A DNA stretch of 43,480 nt from Pseudomonas sp. Fl4BN1 (GTDB lineage Bacteria > Pseudomonadota > Gammaproteobacteria > Pseudomonadales > Pseudomonadaceae), in NCBI RefSeq assembly GCF_009908285.1, contig NZ_JAAARM010000044.1, forward strand, positions 1 through 43,480, given 5' to 3'. The notes under the pieces were generated by a model. That model searched no databases, was not told where the DNA came from, and saw only the letters and a list, made by a program, of their open reading frames with translations. How positions within the stretch are numbered: the stretch's first letter is position 1; the number at the start of each line of letters is the position of its first letter. Positions 1 to 7,733 of this stretch are shown one piece after another. Both the position numbers and the translations under genes were made by a program.

Positions 1-63
1 CATCTCCACGACCAAGCGAATGGCTTCAGCCTTTTCTTCAGCGGTAACGACCCGAAATCCCAT
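1..63 (-). CDS. 5' end of unidentified gene, cut by window edge
   Basis: Only the first 21 codons are inside the window, beginning MGFRVVTAEEKAEAIRLVV. An AAGGA Shine-Dalgarno sequence lies about 7 bases upstream of the ATG at 63-61, which supports a real start. The helical AEEKAEAIRLVVE stretch faintly resembles the N-terminus of helix-turn-helix or transposase OrfA proteins, but 21 residues are too few to assign a family. Confidence 0.4.
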   Translation of the reverse strand, partial: MGFRVVTAEEKAEAIRLVVEM

Positions 64-120
64 GATGCTTCCTTAGGTTGAAACTCCTACAGAGTGGTCC
101 AGGAACATTGAGCCACAACA

Positions 121-367
121 GCTTGCCAGCGAAGGCGTCGGCCCAGGCGCTGCATGGCTTACGGGCCTCTTCGCCGGCAAGCCGGCTCCTACAGAGATAT
201 GTGGTGGTTGGGCCACCGTAGGCGCTGGCTTGCCAGCGAAGGCGTCGGCCCAGGCGCTGCATGGCTTATGGGCCTCTTCGCCGGCAAGCCGGCTCCTACA
301 GAGATGTGTGGTGGTTGGGCCACCGTAGGAGCTGGCTTGCCAGCGAAGGCGTCGGCCCAGGCAACGC
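121..367. repeat. Tandem REP doublets (REPIN-like), 107-bp unit, two full copies plus part of a third
   Basis: The sequence starting GCTTGCCAGCGAAGGCGTCG recurs at 121, 228 and 335, giving a 107-bp period. Each unit holds two REP palindromes in opposite orientation (GCTGGCTTGCCAGC and GCCGGCAAGCCGGC) separated by a short spacer that includes GGTGGTTGGGCCACC. Copies differ at only a few bases, so the duplication is recent. Open frames across this stretch are repeat-driven and not genes. The rest of 64-372 holds nothing else that I recognise. Confidence 0.9.
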
Positions 368-372
368 ATGGC

Positions 373-867
373 CTACCGGCCCTGAGGCATGGCCCTCTGC
401 AAGCGACCGCTAAGCCGCAGACCATCGCGCACGTTCAACCCCATCAATGTGAGGTTGGTGGCCCCAGCGATCAGTTCGATGATCTGCACCAGGTAAAACC
501 CCGTGTCGAAGCTGCCTGCCGACGCCCATTGGTTGAGCGCAATTGCGCAGGGCACGAGCACCAACAGGCCGTTGGCGGCAATCAAGGGCATGCGCTTTTT
601 CTTCGAGGCGATCAGGCGTCCCTGTCGTGCCCGGCTCAGCCCCATACCGCTGGCTCCCGCCAGGGCCATCGCCGGGATCAGCACCCAGAGCCCTGGGCTG
701 ACAATCAGGTGCTTGAGCTGGGCGATGGAATGCCGGGTTCCCATGCCTTCCACCAGCAGGGTCGATACAAAGAACGTGGCGATGCACAGCAGGGCCAGCA
801 GGCTGGCGCTCAGGTGGAGTCGTTTGAGCATGGGTCGAATACCGTCAGTCAATGGGGCGTTGCTCAT
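373..867 (-). CDS. Small integral membrane protein, unknown function
   Basis: A 164-residue protein starting MSNAPLTDGIRPM. The start at 867 overlaps the stop of the upstream gene as ATGA (864-867), indicating translational coupling. Several hydrophobic segments are visible: about residues 20-38 (LSASLLALLCIATFFVSTLL), about 52-70 (SPGLWVLIPAMALAGASG), about 90-108 (PLIAANGLLVLVPCAIALN) and about 118-140. It therefore looks like a four-helix inner-membrane protein with a basic loop (RARQGRLIASKKKR). I do not recognise the family with certainty. It is co-transcribed with a monooxygenase-fold protein and lies downstream of a divergent MarR regulator, which suggests a small stress- or solute-responsive operon. 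Confidence 0.7.
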   Translation of the reverse strand: MSNAPLTDGIRPMLKRLHLSASLLALLCIATFFVSTLLVEGMGTRHSIAQLKHLIVSPGLWVLIPAMALAGASGMGLSRARQGRLIASKKKRMPLIAANGLLVLVPCAIALNQWASAGSFDTGFYLVQIIELIAGATNLTLMGLNVRDGLRLSGRLQRAMPQGR

Positions 868-1232
868 GCCGTGCAGATATTCGGCACGGCGACCTTGGTG
901 AACAGATGGGGCATGGCCAGGGCACTGGAGGGGTAGCGGCCCAGGGCGTTGGCGAAATCCGCGTGATTGAAGGCTTCGCGAAAGCGCTCCACCGACTCCC
1001 ATACCGCGTAGTTCAAGAACATGCAGCTGCCACCGATGGCTTGATGGAGCTGGGTGGAAATGTACCCGGCACGCTGTTTCATCCAGTTGGCATCCAGCTC
1101 CCAGGCACGCAGCAGGTCGGGGATATCGTCCTGGTCGACGGTGAACAGGTTGACCAGCACCACCGGCGATTCGCTGCACTGGAGCTGCTGGTGAATGGGA
1201 ACCACAGGATCGAGCGGGCGGATGGACAACAT
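864..1232 (-). CDS. Antibiotic biosynthesis monooxygenase (ABM) domain protein
   Basis: A 122-residue protein with the ABM/dimeric alpha-beta-barrel pattern: a strand with VVLVNLFTVDQDD, then a helix (LLRAWELDANWMKQRAGY) and the usual 'STQLHQAIGG...FLNYAVWESVERFREAF' arrangement around residues 58-90. The family includes small heme or quinol monooxygenases and many uncharacterised homodimers. An ATG lies at 1244, but GGAGG stands 5 bases upstream of the ATG at 1232 and overlaps the earlier start, so I place the start at 1232 (MLSIRPLDP). First gene of a two-gene operon, divergent from the MarR gene and probably controlled by it. The substrate cannot be told from sequence. Confidence 0.8.
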   Translation of the reverse strand: MLSIRPLDPVVPIHQQLQCSESPVVLVNLFTVDQDDIPDLLRAWELDANWMKQRAGYISTQLHQAIGGSCMFLNYAVWESVERFREAFNHADFANALGRYPSSALAMPHLFTKVAVPNICTA

Positions 1233-1292
1233 GACGGCCTCCATAATGTAAACATGATGACAAAGTGGTGCGATGTGTGAAAACTAGCTCGA

Positions 1293-1310
1293 TTGACATC
1301 ATGGTGTCAA
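1293..1310. promoter_or_regulatory. Palindromic operator, probably for the adjacent MarR protein
   Basis: TTGACATCATGGTGTCAA has arms TTGACA/TGTCAA around a 6-base centre, in the 96-bp gap between the divergent ABM and MarR genes. MarR dimers typically bind 16-20 bp palindromes placed like this. TTGACA itself could also serve as a -35 box for the marR direction, so binding would block it. Assignment to this regulator is inference from position. Confidence 0.6.
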
Positions 1311-1328
1311 TGTGGAAAAGTTCGCGGC

Positions 1329-1793
1329 ATGAAAAAACCAAACCACACCCCCGCTGGACGCGCCATGACCGACCTGGTCCTCGAGCTCTTTCGAGCCAGT
1401 GCGCGCATGCTCACCGCAGGTGATCGCCTCGTTTCCGAGATAGGTCTCACCAGCGCCCGCTGGCAGCTGCTTGGCACGATCATCGCTGCCGATCGGGCGC
1501 AGCCCGTCTCATGGATCGCCCGCGACATGGGCGCCAATCGGCAAAACGTTCAGCGCATCGTCAACGATCTGGTGGCGGACGGCTTACTGGAGTTCCAGCC
1601 GAACCCCCACCACCGCCGGGCGCAACTGGTGCTGCTGACGGACGCTGGAAAAGCGGCATTCGATCAGGCATTGAAGCTGCAAGCGCCCTGGATCAACGAG
1701 CTTGCGCAAGGGCTGGAGGTCGATGAGATCCAGACGACCCACCGTGTTCTGAACCAGTTGCGCAACCGGCTTGAGCAGGACCAGGGAGACTGA
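1329..1793 (+). CDS. MarR-family transcriptional regulator
   Basis: A 154-residue protein with the MarR winged-helix layout: N-terminal dimerisation helix (AMTDLVLELFRASARMLTAG), then LTSARWQLLGTI, a recognition region (VSWIARDMGANRQNVQRIV), and the beta-wing after DLVADGLLEFQPNPHHRRAQLVLLT, ending with a C-terminal dimerisation helix. The wing keeps the DxR-like basic stretch (HHRRA). A start at 1293 in the same frame lies inside the palindromic operator, so the ATG at 1329 is preferred. It is divergent from the ABM/membrane protein operon, the standard layout for a MarR repressor of its neighbour. The ligand is unknown. Confidence 0.9.
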   Translation: MKKPNHTPAGRAMTDLVLELFRASARMLTAGDRLVSEIGLTSARWQLLGTIIAADRAQPVSWIARDMGANRQNVQRIVNDLVADGLLEFQPNPHHRRAQLVLLTDAGKAAFDQALKLQAPWINELAQGLEVDEIQTTHRVLNQLRNRLEQDQGD

Positions 1794-2362
1794 GCGGTCG
1801 GCATTCGGCAGCCGTCAGCTGCATCAGCCAGACGGCATCCGAAGACGAGAAACTCCTCCCTCCGCAGGAGCTGGCGCAGCCTGCGAAGGCGCCAGGTGGC
1901 GCGCTTGCAGGAGAGGCTAAACCTGCAGTCAGGATCATTCAGAAGCAGCGCGTCACTTGGCCTCTGTTTGCACTTCGCACTCGATTCTGGCAATCCCACT
2001 CGATTGCGGTTTGCACGGCACTCAGCACAAAAAATTCACGCCAGCGGAATGTTTTTATGGCATACCTGAAGCCGTCGTGATGACTAAAAGCCATTATTTG
2101 ATAAAGGTTCTTAGGCACTGTCTGCGTAACGCTGTGCTGGCGCTGCCCACGCTCTGAAAAACAGCAGTGGGATGCTGCGCGGCGTTACCGATATTGACCC
2201 GCCAGGGTGGCGCCTAGCGGCAGTGGCATGTCTGTCACTGCCCTTATCCATGGACTTTGGAGCAATGAGCGTAGCGGTATGAAACCGGGAGTCCCGGCTG
2301 TCTGGGAATGTGCAGCGACGATGCCTGGTTGAAGGGAGCGTTAACCCAATCGTCGAGTGGCT
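1794..2362. other. Long intergenic region without a convincing gene
   Basis: About 570 bases between the MarR gene and the chemoreceptor promoter. Short open frames on both strands lack ribosome-binding sites and have unnatural composition. A degenerate GC-rich inverted stretch lies at about 1855-1915 (GGAGCTGGCGCAGCCTGCGAAGGC), possibly a decayed REP. I see no RNA gene or clear terminator. Confidence 0.5.
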
Positions 2363-2389
2363 TATAGCTTCATGACTTTGCGTCGATAA
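2363..2389 (+). promoter_or_regulatory. Candidate sigma-28 (FliA) promoter for the chemoreceptor gene
   Basis: TATAGCTT (2363-2370), 11 bases, then GTCGATAA (2382-2389). The enterobacterial FliA consensus is TAAAGTTT-N11-GCCGATAA, so 13 of 16 positions match with exact spacing. It lies 50 bases upstream of the chemoreceptor ATG. Chemoreceptor genes are classical FliA targets. Confidence 0.6.
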
Positions 2390-2439
2390 CGTGGAGTCAC
2401 TGCTGTGAAATACCGACCATTCCATTAGAGAGATAAAAA

Positions 2440-4065
2440 ATGAACGTTAGGACAATGAACCTTGCTCCAAGATCTGCCGCTTTTTTCTCACTCATTGTCC
2501 TAGTGGTTTTTGTGCTGGGTATCGTCGCCGTGCTGCAAATGGGCAAGCTGCGAGAATCCGAGCAGGATGTTGAAAACAACTGGATGGCGAGCATTCGCGA
2601 GATCGGCAAGATGAAGGCCGGCACCTTGCGCCTGCGCCTGGAAAGCCTGCGGATTACCGTGACCACCGATGAACAGCAGCGACAAACCCGCATCGCCGCG
2701 TTGAGCGGTTATCGCAACACGCTGCAGGGCACCCTCAGCAACTACGCGCCGTTGATCTCGGGGTCGGCGGAGCGCGAGCTGTACCAGGCGGTGGCCAGTG
2801 ACGCCCAGGACTACTTCAAGCTGCTGGACCAGTTGGAACCCCTGCTGCGCAGCGGTGACAATGCCGCGGCCATCGCCCTGATCAACACCCGCATCAGCCC
2901 CATGACCAACTCCCTGCAGGAGAAGATGGACAAGCTCTCGGACTTCAACGACGAGGGCGCCAAGGGGGCAGGGCAGCAAGCCGCGTCGATCTACAGCAGT
3001 GGCGTGACCCTGGTGATTGGCCTGCTGGCGGTTACCGTCGTGCTCACTATCGTTCTGGCCGCGGTGCTGACCCGCAGCATCACCTCGCCCCTCAGCGACG
3101 CCCTGGCCGTGGCCGAGCGCATCGCCGGCAGCGACCTGTCCCGGGAGATCGGGGTCAGTGGCCGCGATGAAGCCGGTCGCCTGCTGGCGGCCCTGGCGCA
3201 GATGCAGACCAACCTGCGGGAAACCATCGCCCACATCGCCGATTCCTCCACTCAACTGGCCTCGGCCTCGGAAGAAATGACCGCCGTGACCGAAGACGCC
3301 AGCCGTGGGCTGGTACGGCAGAACGACGAGGTCAATCAGGCGGCCACAGCGGTGACCGAAATGAGTGCTGCGGTAGATGAAGTTGCACGCAATGCCGACG
3401 CCGCGGCCCAGTCTTCCCGTGAGTCCATGGAGTTCACCCGCTCCGGCATCGACAACGTGGCGCAGACCCTGAAAGCCATCGAAGGCCTGGCCGGCAACGT
3501 CGCCAGCACCGGCGAGCAGGTCAAGGCCCTGTCCAGCCGGGCCCAGGACATCAGCAAAGTGGTGGAAGTGATTCGCGCGATTGCTGAGCAGACCAACCTG
3601 CTGGCCCTCAACGCCGCCATCGAAGCCGCCCGTGCCGGCGAGCAAGGCCGTGGCTTTGCGGTGGTGGCCGATGAAGTACGGGCCCTGGCCCACCGCACCC
3701 AGCAGTCGACCCAGGAAATCGAACAGATGATCACCGCGATCCAGGCCGACTCGACCCAGGCAGTGAGTGCGATGAACGTCAGTGCCGAGATGGCCAACAG
3801 CTCGATTTCGGTGGCGCAGAACGCGGATGTGTCGCTCAAGCAGATTGCCCAGGCGATTAGCCAGATCAATGAACGCAATCTGTTGATTGCCACGGCTTCG
3901 GAAGAACAGGCGCAGGTGGCGCGTGAGGCGGATCAGAACCTGACCAGTATTCGCGAGCTGTCGATTCAGAGTTCGGCGGGGGCCAGTCAGACGGCCAGTG
4001 CTTGTGGGGAGATGGCCAATCTGGCGATTGAGTTGAACCGGCTGGTGGCGCGGTTCAAGGTTTGA
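2440..4065 (+). CDS. Methyl-accepting chemotaxis protein
   Basis: A 541-residue transmembrane chemoreceptor. TM1 is at about residues 12-32 (FFSLIVLVVFVLGIVAVLQ). A helical periplasmic sensor of about 155 residues follows, of the four-helix-bundle type. TM2 is at about 190-212 (VTLVIGLLAVTVVLTIVLAAVL), then HAMP (about 213-265), and a long cytoplasmic coiled coil with the highly conserved hairpin tip EQTNLLALNAAIEAARAGEQ, which binds CheA and CheW. There is no C-terminal NWETF-type tether for CheR/CheB. The ligand cannot be predicted, although small carboxylates and amines are common ligands of this sensor class. The long reverse-strand frame across this gene is a codon-bias shadow. A FliA-like promoter lies upstream. 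Confidence 0.95.
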   Translation: MNVRTMNLAPRSAAFFSLIVLVVFVLGIVAVLQMGKLRESEQDVENNWMASIREIGKMKAGTLRLRLESLRITVTTDEQQRQTRIAALSGYRNTLQGTLSNYAPLISGSAERELYQAVASDAQDYFKLLDQLEPLLRSGDNAAAIALINTRISPMTNSLQEKMDKLSDFNDEGAKGAGQQAASIYSSGVTLVIGLLAVTVVLTIVLAAVLTRSITSPLSDALAVAERIAGSDLSREIGVSGRDEAGRLLAALAQMQTNLRETIAHIADSSTQLASASEEMTAVTEDASRGLVRQNDEVNQAATAVTEMSAAVDEVARNADAAAQSSRESMEFTRSGIDNVAQTLKAIEGLAGNVASTGEQVKALSSRAQDISKVVEVIRAIAEQTNLLALNAAIEAARAGEQGRGFAVVADEVRALAHRTQQSTQEIEQMITAIQADSTQAVSAMNVSAEMANSSISVAQNADVSLKQIAQAISQINERNLLIATASEEQAQVAREADQNLTSIRELSIQSSAGASQTASACGEMANLAIELNRLVARFKV

Positions 4066-4126
4066 TAGGGCGTTGGCCCTGGCCAAGGGGGGAGACGCCT
4101 GGCGTCGGAGGGTGACCCCGTGCCTC

Positions 4127-4461
4127 GTAGGAGCTGGCTTGCCAGCGAAGCTTGTTAACGATGACGCGGAGTTTCCTGCGACACCGCTCGTCCTTTGTGG
4201 GGGGGGACATATCCGTTGCTGCGGTCACGGCGGCTTATGGTTTCGCTCTTACAGCGAGTCACTTTGGAAAAGCCGGAATGCCGGCCCAGCCCAAAGTAAC
4301 CAAAGGGCTTCTGCCCCTCCACTCGGTGCCTCGCTAAGGCTCGGCATGCCCTCTCTCCGGCATTGATCCGTGGGCCGCCGCCACAGGCCATCCATGGCCT
4401 GGGGCGGCTAACCCGGCATCCCTGCCGGGTTACCCACGGCTCAATGCCTGCGTTCGGCCAT
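4127..4461. repeat. Structured dispersed repeat E1 (second copy E2 at 39813-40149)
   Basis: About 335 bp, largely shared with 39813-40149. It begins with a REP (GTAGGAGCTGGCTTGCCAGCGAA), then a shared central part including GCCCAAAGTAACCAAAGGGC, then two perfect hairpins: CAGGCCAT-CC-ATGGCCTG and AACCCGGCA-TCCC-TGCCGGGTT (4410-4431). The second hairpin differs from the E2 copy by paired compensatory changes. Similar large intergenic repeats are known in P. fluorescens genomes. No protein-coding signal is convincing. Confidence 0.8.
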
Positions 4462-4550
4462 CGTGGTTAAGGGGGCAGGCAGATCAAGATCAAAATCTGA
4501 CGGCGGCCTTGCGGCCGGCCTGAGGATGAGGCCGTGTGTACCGCCCCGTA

Positions 4551-4576
4551 GGAGCTAGCTTGCCAGCGAAGGCGTC
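4551..4576. repeat. REP element
   Basis: GTAGGAGCTAGCTTGCCAGCGAAGGC, a single REP palindrome with one arm substitution. It precedes the REP interrupted by the prophage, so the two once formed an inverted REP pair. Confidence 0.8.
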
Positions 4577-4600
4577 CGCCAGAACGATGCATGACTTGAG

Positions 4601-4615
4601 GGCCTCTTCGCCGGC
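4601..4615. repeat. Left half of the REP interrupted by the prophage, ending in target duplication CCGGC
   Basis: GGCCTCTTCGCCGGC abuts the phage terminus TGTAAGC at 4616. The other half (CCGGCAAGCCGGCTCCTAC) starts at 38244. CCGGC occurs on both sides as the 5-bp target-site duplication expected of Mu-type transposition. Confidence 0.92.
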
Positions 4616-4632
4616 TGTAAGCAAGCGCCGGA

Positions 4633-4710
4633 TTTGACACCATTTAACGCGCTAATTGGCACAGCTGCCCTGCTATAATCCACTCAATAATCGCGATTTG
4701 TTTGGCATAA
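4633..4710 (+). promoter_or_regulatory. Right-end transposase-binding region (attR-like)
   Basis: The core TTTGACACCA is at 4633-4642, positions 18-27 from the phage terminus. This matches TTTGGCACCA at exactly the same offset from the other end. Related cores follow at 4655-4664 (ATTGGCACAG) and 4701-4710 (TTTGGCATAA). Mu carries three transposase subsites at each end. Identifying these as the equivalents is inference from position and sequence similarity. Confidence 0.7.
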
Positions 4711-4723
4711 CCTTTACCCAGAG

Positions 4724-5110
4724 CTATTGGGCCAACTCGACAATCCAAGCCGGACGATCTGGGCGCCTCTGAGTATCTGGAAACACGGTCGACTGTGGCC
4801 AATCACGCAATGCTTGTATGTACGTCAGCAAATCGCTGAACTGGGCCCGGGTCAGTGTGGTTTTACCAATCTCAAGCTGATCCCGGTGCCGCTCTCGCAG
4901 CCACATGACCGATGCCATTTCACTGTCACGCCAAGCTCGCTCTTGAGCAACGAGGTCAGGCACAGACATCTGTGCTAACGGCTCTTCAATCTCGATCCAA
5001 TCAGGAGCTGGAAGCTCAAAGCCATTCAGCTTTGCTTGCTCAAGATCATCACTGCTTAGCCAATAGATACCATTTTCCGCATCAGTAAAATATTTTCCGC
5101 TAATCATCAT
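4724..5110 (-). CDS. Tail fibre assembly chaperone
   Basis: A 128-residue protein, last gene before the Mu right end. The C-terminal half has the pattern of phage tail assembly chaperones: WLRERHRDQLEIGK followed by LLTYIQALRDWPQ and a proline-rich end (RRPDRPAWIVE), with the characteristic 'W..eR...L' and 'yiqaLRdwP' blocks. The N-terminal part (YFTDAENGIYWLSSDD) is a fibre-contacting segment found in small proteins encoded just after fibre genes. ATG at 5110 overlaps the fibre stop as ATGA and has GGAG 6 bases upstream, so I prefer it over the in-frame start at 5125. It probably helps trimerise or mount the fibre encoded just upstream. Confidence 0.8.
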   Translation of the reverse strand: MMISGKYFTDAENGIYWLSSDDLEQAKLNGFELPAPDWIEIEEPLAQMSVPDLVAQERAWRDSEMASVMWLRERHRDQLEIGKTTLTRAQFSDLLTYIQALRDWPQSTVFPDTQRRPDRPAWIVELAQ

Positions 5111-6090
5111 CTGAACTCCGACCATTTAGCGATGGTGTAATAACTCGCTGTGACCTGATACGTCGCCCCAGGCGGGACCAATGTGGTCCCGGTAACGACA
5201 GATCCTGAAGTGGCGTTGTTCACTGTCTGCGTAAACACCACCACACCACCCACAAAAATGCTCAGCGTGCCATTTTGTGAAACACTGCTTGAAACACTCA
5301 AGGCTATCGCCCTGGCGGTACTATTCGAATATGTAACGGATAATGCCCGCAAAGCGGTGACATCTTGCCAACTTTGCGACACGCCAAAATCCGGCAGCAG
5401 CTCGGCTTTTCTTACATAGTTATTCGGATCAAAATTTGATGACAGCCAGAACACACCAAAGTCGGTCGTGTCAACGGTCGCCTTGAGGCCCGACGCTGAC
5501 CAACCGATCTTAACTAGATTGGGCGTCTGACCTACACCTGTACCTTGCTGTACAGGGGGAAAGCCAAGCGCGGTCATAAATTTACTATTCGCCTCGTCCC
5601 TCGTGTAAGCGTTGTTAATACCATAGCCCGCAAGCGTAGTCGCTTTGCTGGCCTTTCCAGCTAGCGCGTTCGTCATCGTAACCGCGAAGTTCGGATCATT
5701 GCCCAATGCATCAGCCAACTCCTTGAGCGTGTCCAAGGCCGCAGGTGACGAGGCAACCAAGTCAGCAACCCTTTGTTGAATTGCGGCCGTAGTCTCTAGC
5801 TTGGTAAACACATCAGTGATACCAAAGCCCACAACGGTGGTCGGCTTGCCGCTGAGCTTCAGCCAGGTATTTGCTTTGGCCTGAATAGCCTGGATGGCCT
5901 TCAAAATTTGAGAGTCGTCAGCAGCGTCCAGGGTCAGACCCGCGCCCTCTACAAGTTGAACCAGCTCACGCTGTATTGCGTTTAACCATGCAGCCTTGAG
6001 CAGCGTAGCTGCGACTCCCGCTCCAGGATTGCCCTCGGTGAACTCACCAGAGGCGTTTGCCGACGCGGTACTTGCACCGATCTTTTGCAT
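5107..6090 (-). CDS. Tail fibre (receptor-binding) protein
   Basis: A 327-residue protein beginning MQKIGASTASANASGEFTE, a typical Mu/P2-type fibre N-terminus (GEFTEGNPG...AAWLNAIQREL) that docks on the baseplate. The middle contains short fibre repeats of the form TT(V/L)xGxGIxxxYT (at TTVVGFGITDVFTK and TTLAGYGINNAYTR). The C-terminal part from about residue 215 (DFGVFWLSSN... WQDVTALRALSVTYSN) resembles the tip domain that replaces a collar in small Pseudomonas phage fibres, and is likely the host-range determinant. The start at 6090 overlaps the gp48 stop as TAATG with GGAG 8 bases upstream. Base composition is more AT-rich than the baseplate genes, as usual for exchanged fibres. There is only one fibre gene and no invertible segment. 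Confidence 0.88.
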   Translation of the reverse strand: MQKIGASTASANASGEFTEGNPGAGVAATLLKAAWLNAIQRELVQLVEGAGLTLDAADDSQILKAIQAIQAKANTWLKLSGKPTTVVGFGITDVFTKLETTAAIQQRVADLVASSPAALDTLKELADALGNDPNFAVTMTNALAGKASKATTLAGYGINNAYTRDEANSKFMTALGFPPVQQGTGVGQTPNLVKIGWSASGLKATVDTTDFGVFWLSSNFDPNNYVRKAELLPDFGVSQSWQDVTALRALSVTYSNSTARAIALSVSSSVSQNGTLSIFVGGVVVFTQTVNNATSGSVVTGTTLVPPGATYQVTASYYTIAKWSEFR

Positions 6091-6665
6091 TAGTTGTCTC
6101 CGTAACCGAACAGCAGAATGGATTCGGCGGGCTTCATTTGACTGAGCCTGCACTCAAGGGACTTGTTGCCCCAGGACGCCAGCGGGTCACCCGCTCCAGT
6201 GATCCCTGCAACGGCCTGACTCACAGTCACCGCTGGCGCGTTGACGCGCCATGTGAATGCCCAGTCGCCACCGTTGATTGGGTCGCCAGCTCGCGCCATG
6301 CCTGCACAAGCTGGGCGAAAGGTGTCGATGGTTATGTCGTAGCCCAGGGACTTGGCCAGAGCGATAAAAAAGGATCGACTCTGACCGCCACGACCTTGCA
6401 ACTTGCTGACAACCGCCTGCACACGCTGGCGAACCGATTGCGGCACACCAACAAGGCAAGGATCAGGCAACGCAAGAACGCGCTCCCAGTCGCTGAGCCC
6501 CATTCCAGAGTCGGCAAAAATGGCGCTGTAAGTCGCCTCGGCTTGAGCATCGGAAAGTGTCAGCGCACTGGCCTCGGCTTCGATGGCAGCCGATAGGCGC
6601 GGCGCCGAGCCGTCATAGGAAACTGGTGGGAGCAGCAGCCGGAGCTGGTCGGCAAGACTCGTCAT
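6090..6665 (-). CDS. Baseplate/tail protein gp48 (YmfQ, DUF2313 family)
   Basis: A 191-residue protein matching Mu gp48: MTSLADQLRLLLPPVSYD at the N-terminus, a helical middle (EAEASALTLSDAQAEATYSA), then DWERVLALPDPC, the family hallmark, and a C-terminal domain with YDITIDTFRPACAGMARAGD. In Mu this protein lies between the baseplate wedge protein gp47 and the fibre and is thought to link the two. It overlaps gp47 as ATGA (6662-6665) and is translationally coupled to the fibre gene. Confidence 0.9.
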   Translation of the reverse strand: MTSLADQLRLLLPPVSYDGSAPRLSAAIEAEASALTLSDAQAEATYSAIFADSGMGLSDWERVLALPDPCLVGVPQSVRQRVQAVVSKLQGRGGQSRSFFIALAKSLGYDITIDTFRPACAGMARAGDPINGGDWAFTWRVNAPAVTVSQAVAGITGAGDPLASWGNKSLECRLSQMKPAESILLFGYGDN

Positions 6666-7732
6666 TCCATCAGCCCCAATGTGATTGCTCCGGGACGAAT
6701 CCAGCCGATTAGGCCTGCGTCATCAGACGCTTTGACGTTTCCGGCCGGGGCAGTAACGGAGCGATCTGTAACCCCTGCAAGATTGTTGAGCATGGCCTCA
6801 ATCTGTGAGCGCTTGAGCATCTCGCGAGGCTTGAGTGCCCCGAGCAATGTGTTGTAGGCGACCTGTGCGGCCGCTTGCACGTCAGCAAGCTTGTAGCCGT
6901 CCGCTAGCTCTACAAGAGCGGCGGAATCGACTGTGCGGACCAACGGGGCATAAACCCACACATCTGCAATTACCGAGCACTCGCCCAGAATGAATTCCTT
7001 GCAGTTTGCTATGACTTCGGCAGATGGGGTGCCGGTGCTGGCGGTGATCACCACGTCGACAGTGCCCGCACCGCGCCGCATAGGCAGTACCAAGGCATCT
7101 GCCACACCGTCCACGCTTCTGGCCCAGCGCTTGAAGTCATAAGCCGTGCCACCAGCAGGCGGCGACTGCATGAGGTCAAGGAGCCGGGCAAGCAAGGACT
7201 CTGTCCTTTCCTGGTCATCACCACCGGTAGTCTCACCAATGAAGCTGGCAGCCGAATCCATGCCCAACGGCGGGCTGATGAGTACAAGGCCACCAGTCAG
7301 CTTGTTGAGTTGGGCGCCGACTGTCTGCGCCTGAACAAGAACGGTTGCAGTGCCATCGGTGCCAATTGTCGCGCTAGCTAATGCGTCGAACTTCTCGCCG
7401 GTCACAACATGAGTGAGGGTGGCCCCTGGCAACAACTCGACACCTACAGCACCTTTCAGCGCGACGGTCCCTGTCGCGGCTACCGCACCCTTACGCAGCA
7501 CTCCCCGAATGGCAGCCGCATGCACCAGTTCCTCTTCGTCTGCGGTGTCAGGGAAGATCTGGCGATACACCCAAGCGAGCTTCTGATACAGGCCCTCGAC
7601 AGCCGCAGCAACGGCAGTTGAGCGCACATAGTTGTCACTGTCGGTGCCGATATCAGCCTCGGGCTGAAGGTTGCGAATGTCGCGCAAGATCGCGGCGAGA
7701 ATGCTTTCCAGGGCAGGCGCAGAAAAGGCCAT
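6662..7732 (-). CDS. Baseplate J-like protein (Mu gp47)
   Basis: A 356-residue baseplate wedge protein. The N-terminus (LESILAAILRDIRNLQPEADIG.. DNYVRSTAVAAAVEGLYQKLAWVYRQIFPDTADEEEL) is diagnostic of the gpJ/gp47 family. The central region holds beta-rich repeats with GTATVLVQAQTVGAQLNK, and the C-terminal part has the conserved PRRGAGTVDVVI-like motif (MRRGAGTVDVVIT). It joins gp46 and gp48 in the contractile baseplate. It starts one base after the gp46 stop codon (TGATATG) and overlaps gp48 by four bases, so the baseplate operon is tightly coupled. Confidence 0.93.
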   Translation of the reverse strand: MAFSAPALESILAAILRDIRNLQPEADIGTDSDNYVRSTAVAAAVEGLYQKLAWVYRQIFPDTADEEELVHAAAIRGVLRKGAVAATGTVALKGAVGVELLPGATLTHVVTGEKFDALASATIGTDGTATVLVQAQTVGAQLNKLTGGLVLISPPLGMDSAASFIGETTGGDDQERTESLLARLLDLMQSPPAGGTAYDFKRWARSVDGVADALVLPMRRGAGTVDVVITASTGTPSAEVIANCKEFILGECSVIADVWVYAPLVRTVDSAALVELADGYKLADVQAAAQVAYNTLLGALKPREMLKRSQIEAMLNNLAGVTDRSVTAPAGNVKASDDAGLIGWIRPGAITLGLME

Positions 7733-7733
7733 A

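Noticed and set aside
121..367. Possible CRISPR array
   Set aside because: Units are tandem with no unique spacers, and the palindromes are REPs. The same applies to 40124-40600.
154..936. 260-codon forward frame over the REP array and the membrane protein gene
   Set aside because: Half of it is REP repeat, and the rest is antisense to a better supported gene with coupled start.
2111..2425. 104-codon reverse frame in front of the chemoreceptor
   Set aside because: No ribosome-binding site, low-complexity Ser/His/Arg content, and it overlaps the likely promoter.
2500..4086. 528-codon open frame on the reverse strand of the chemoreceptor
   Set aside because: Shadow of a strongly codon-biased GC-rich gene; composition is His/Gly/Gln-rich and unnatural, and the forward strand encodes an unmistakable chemoreceptor.
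4073..4391. Small open frames in E1 (and the equivalents in E2)
   Set aside because: Both strands are open by chance through the repeat; conserved features are hairpins, not codon patterns.
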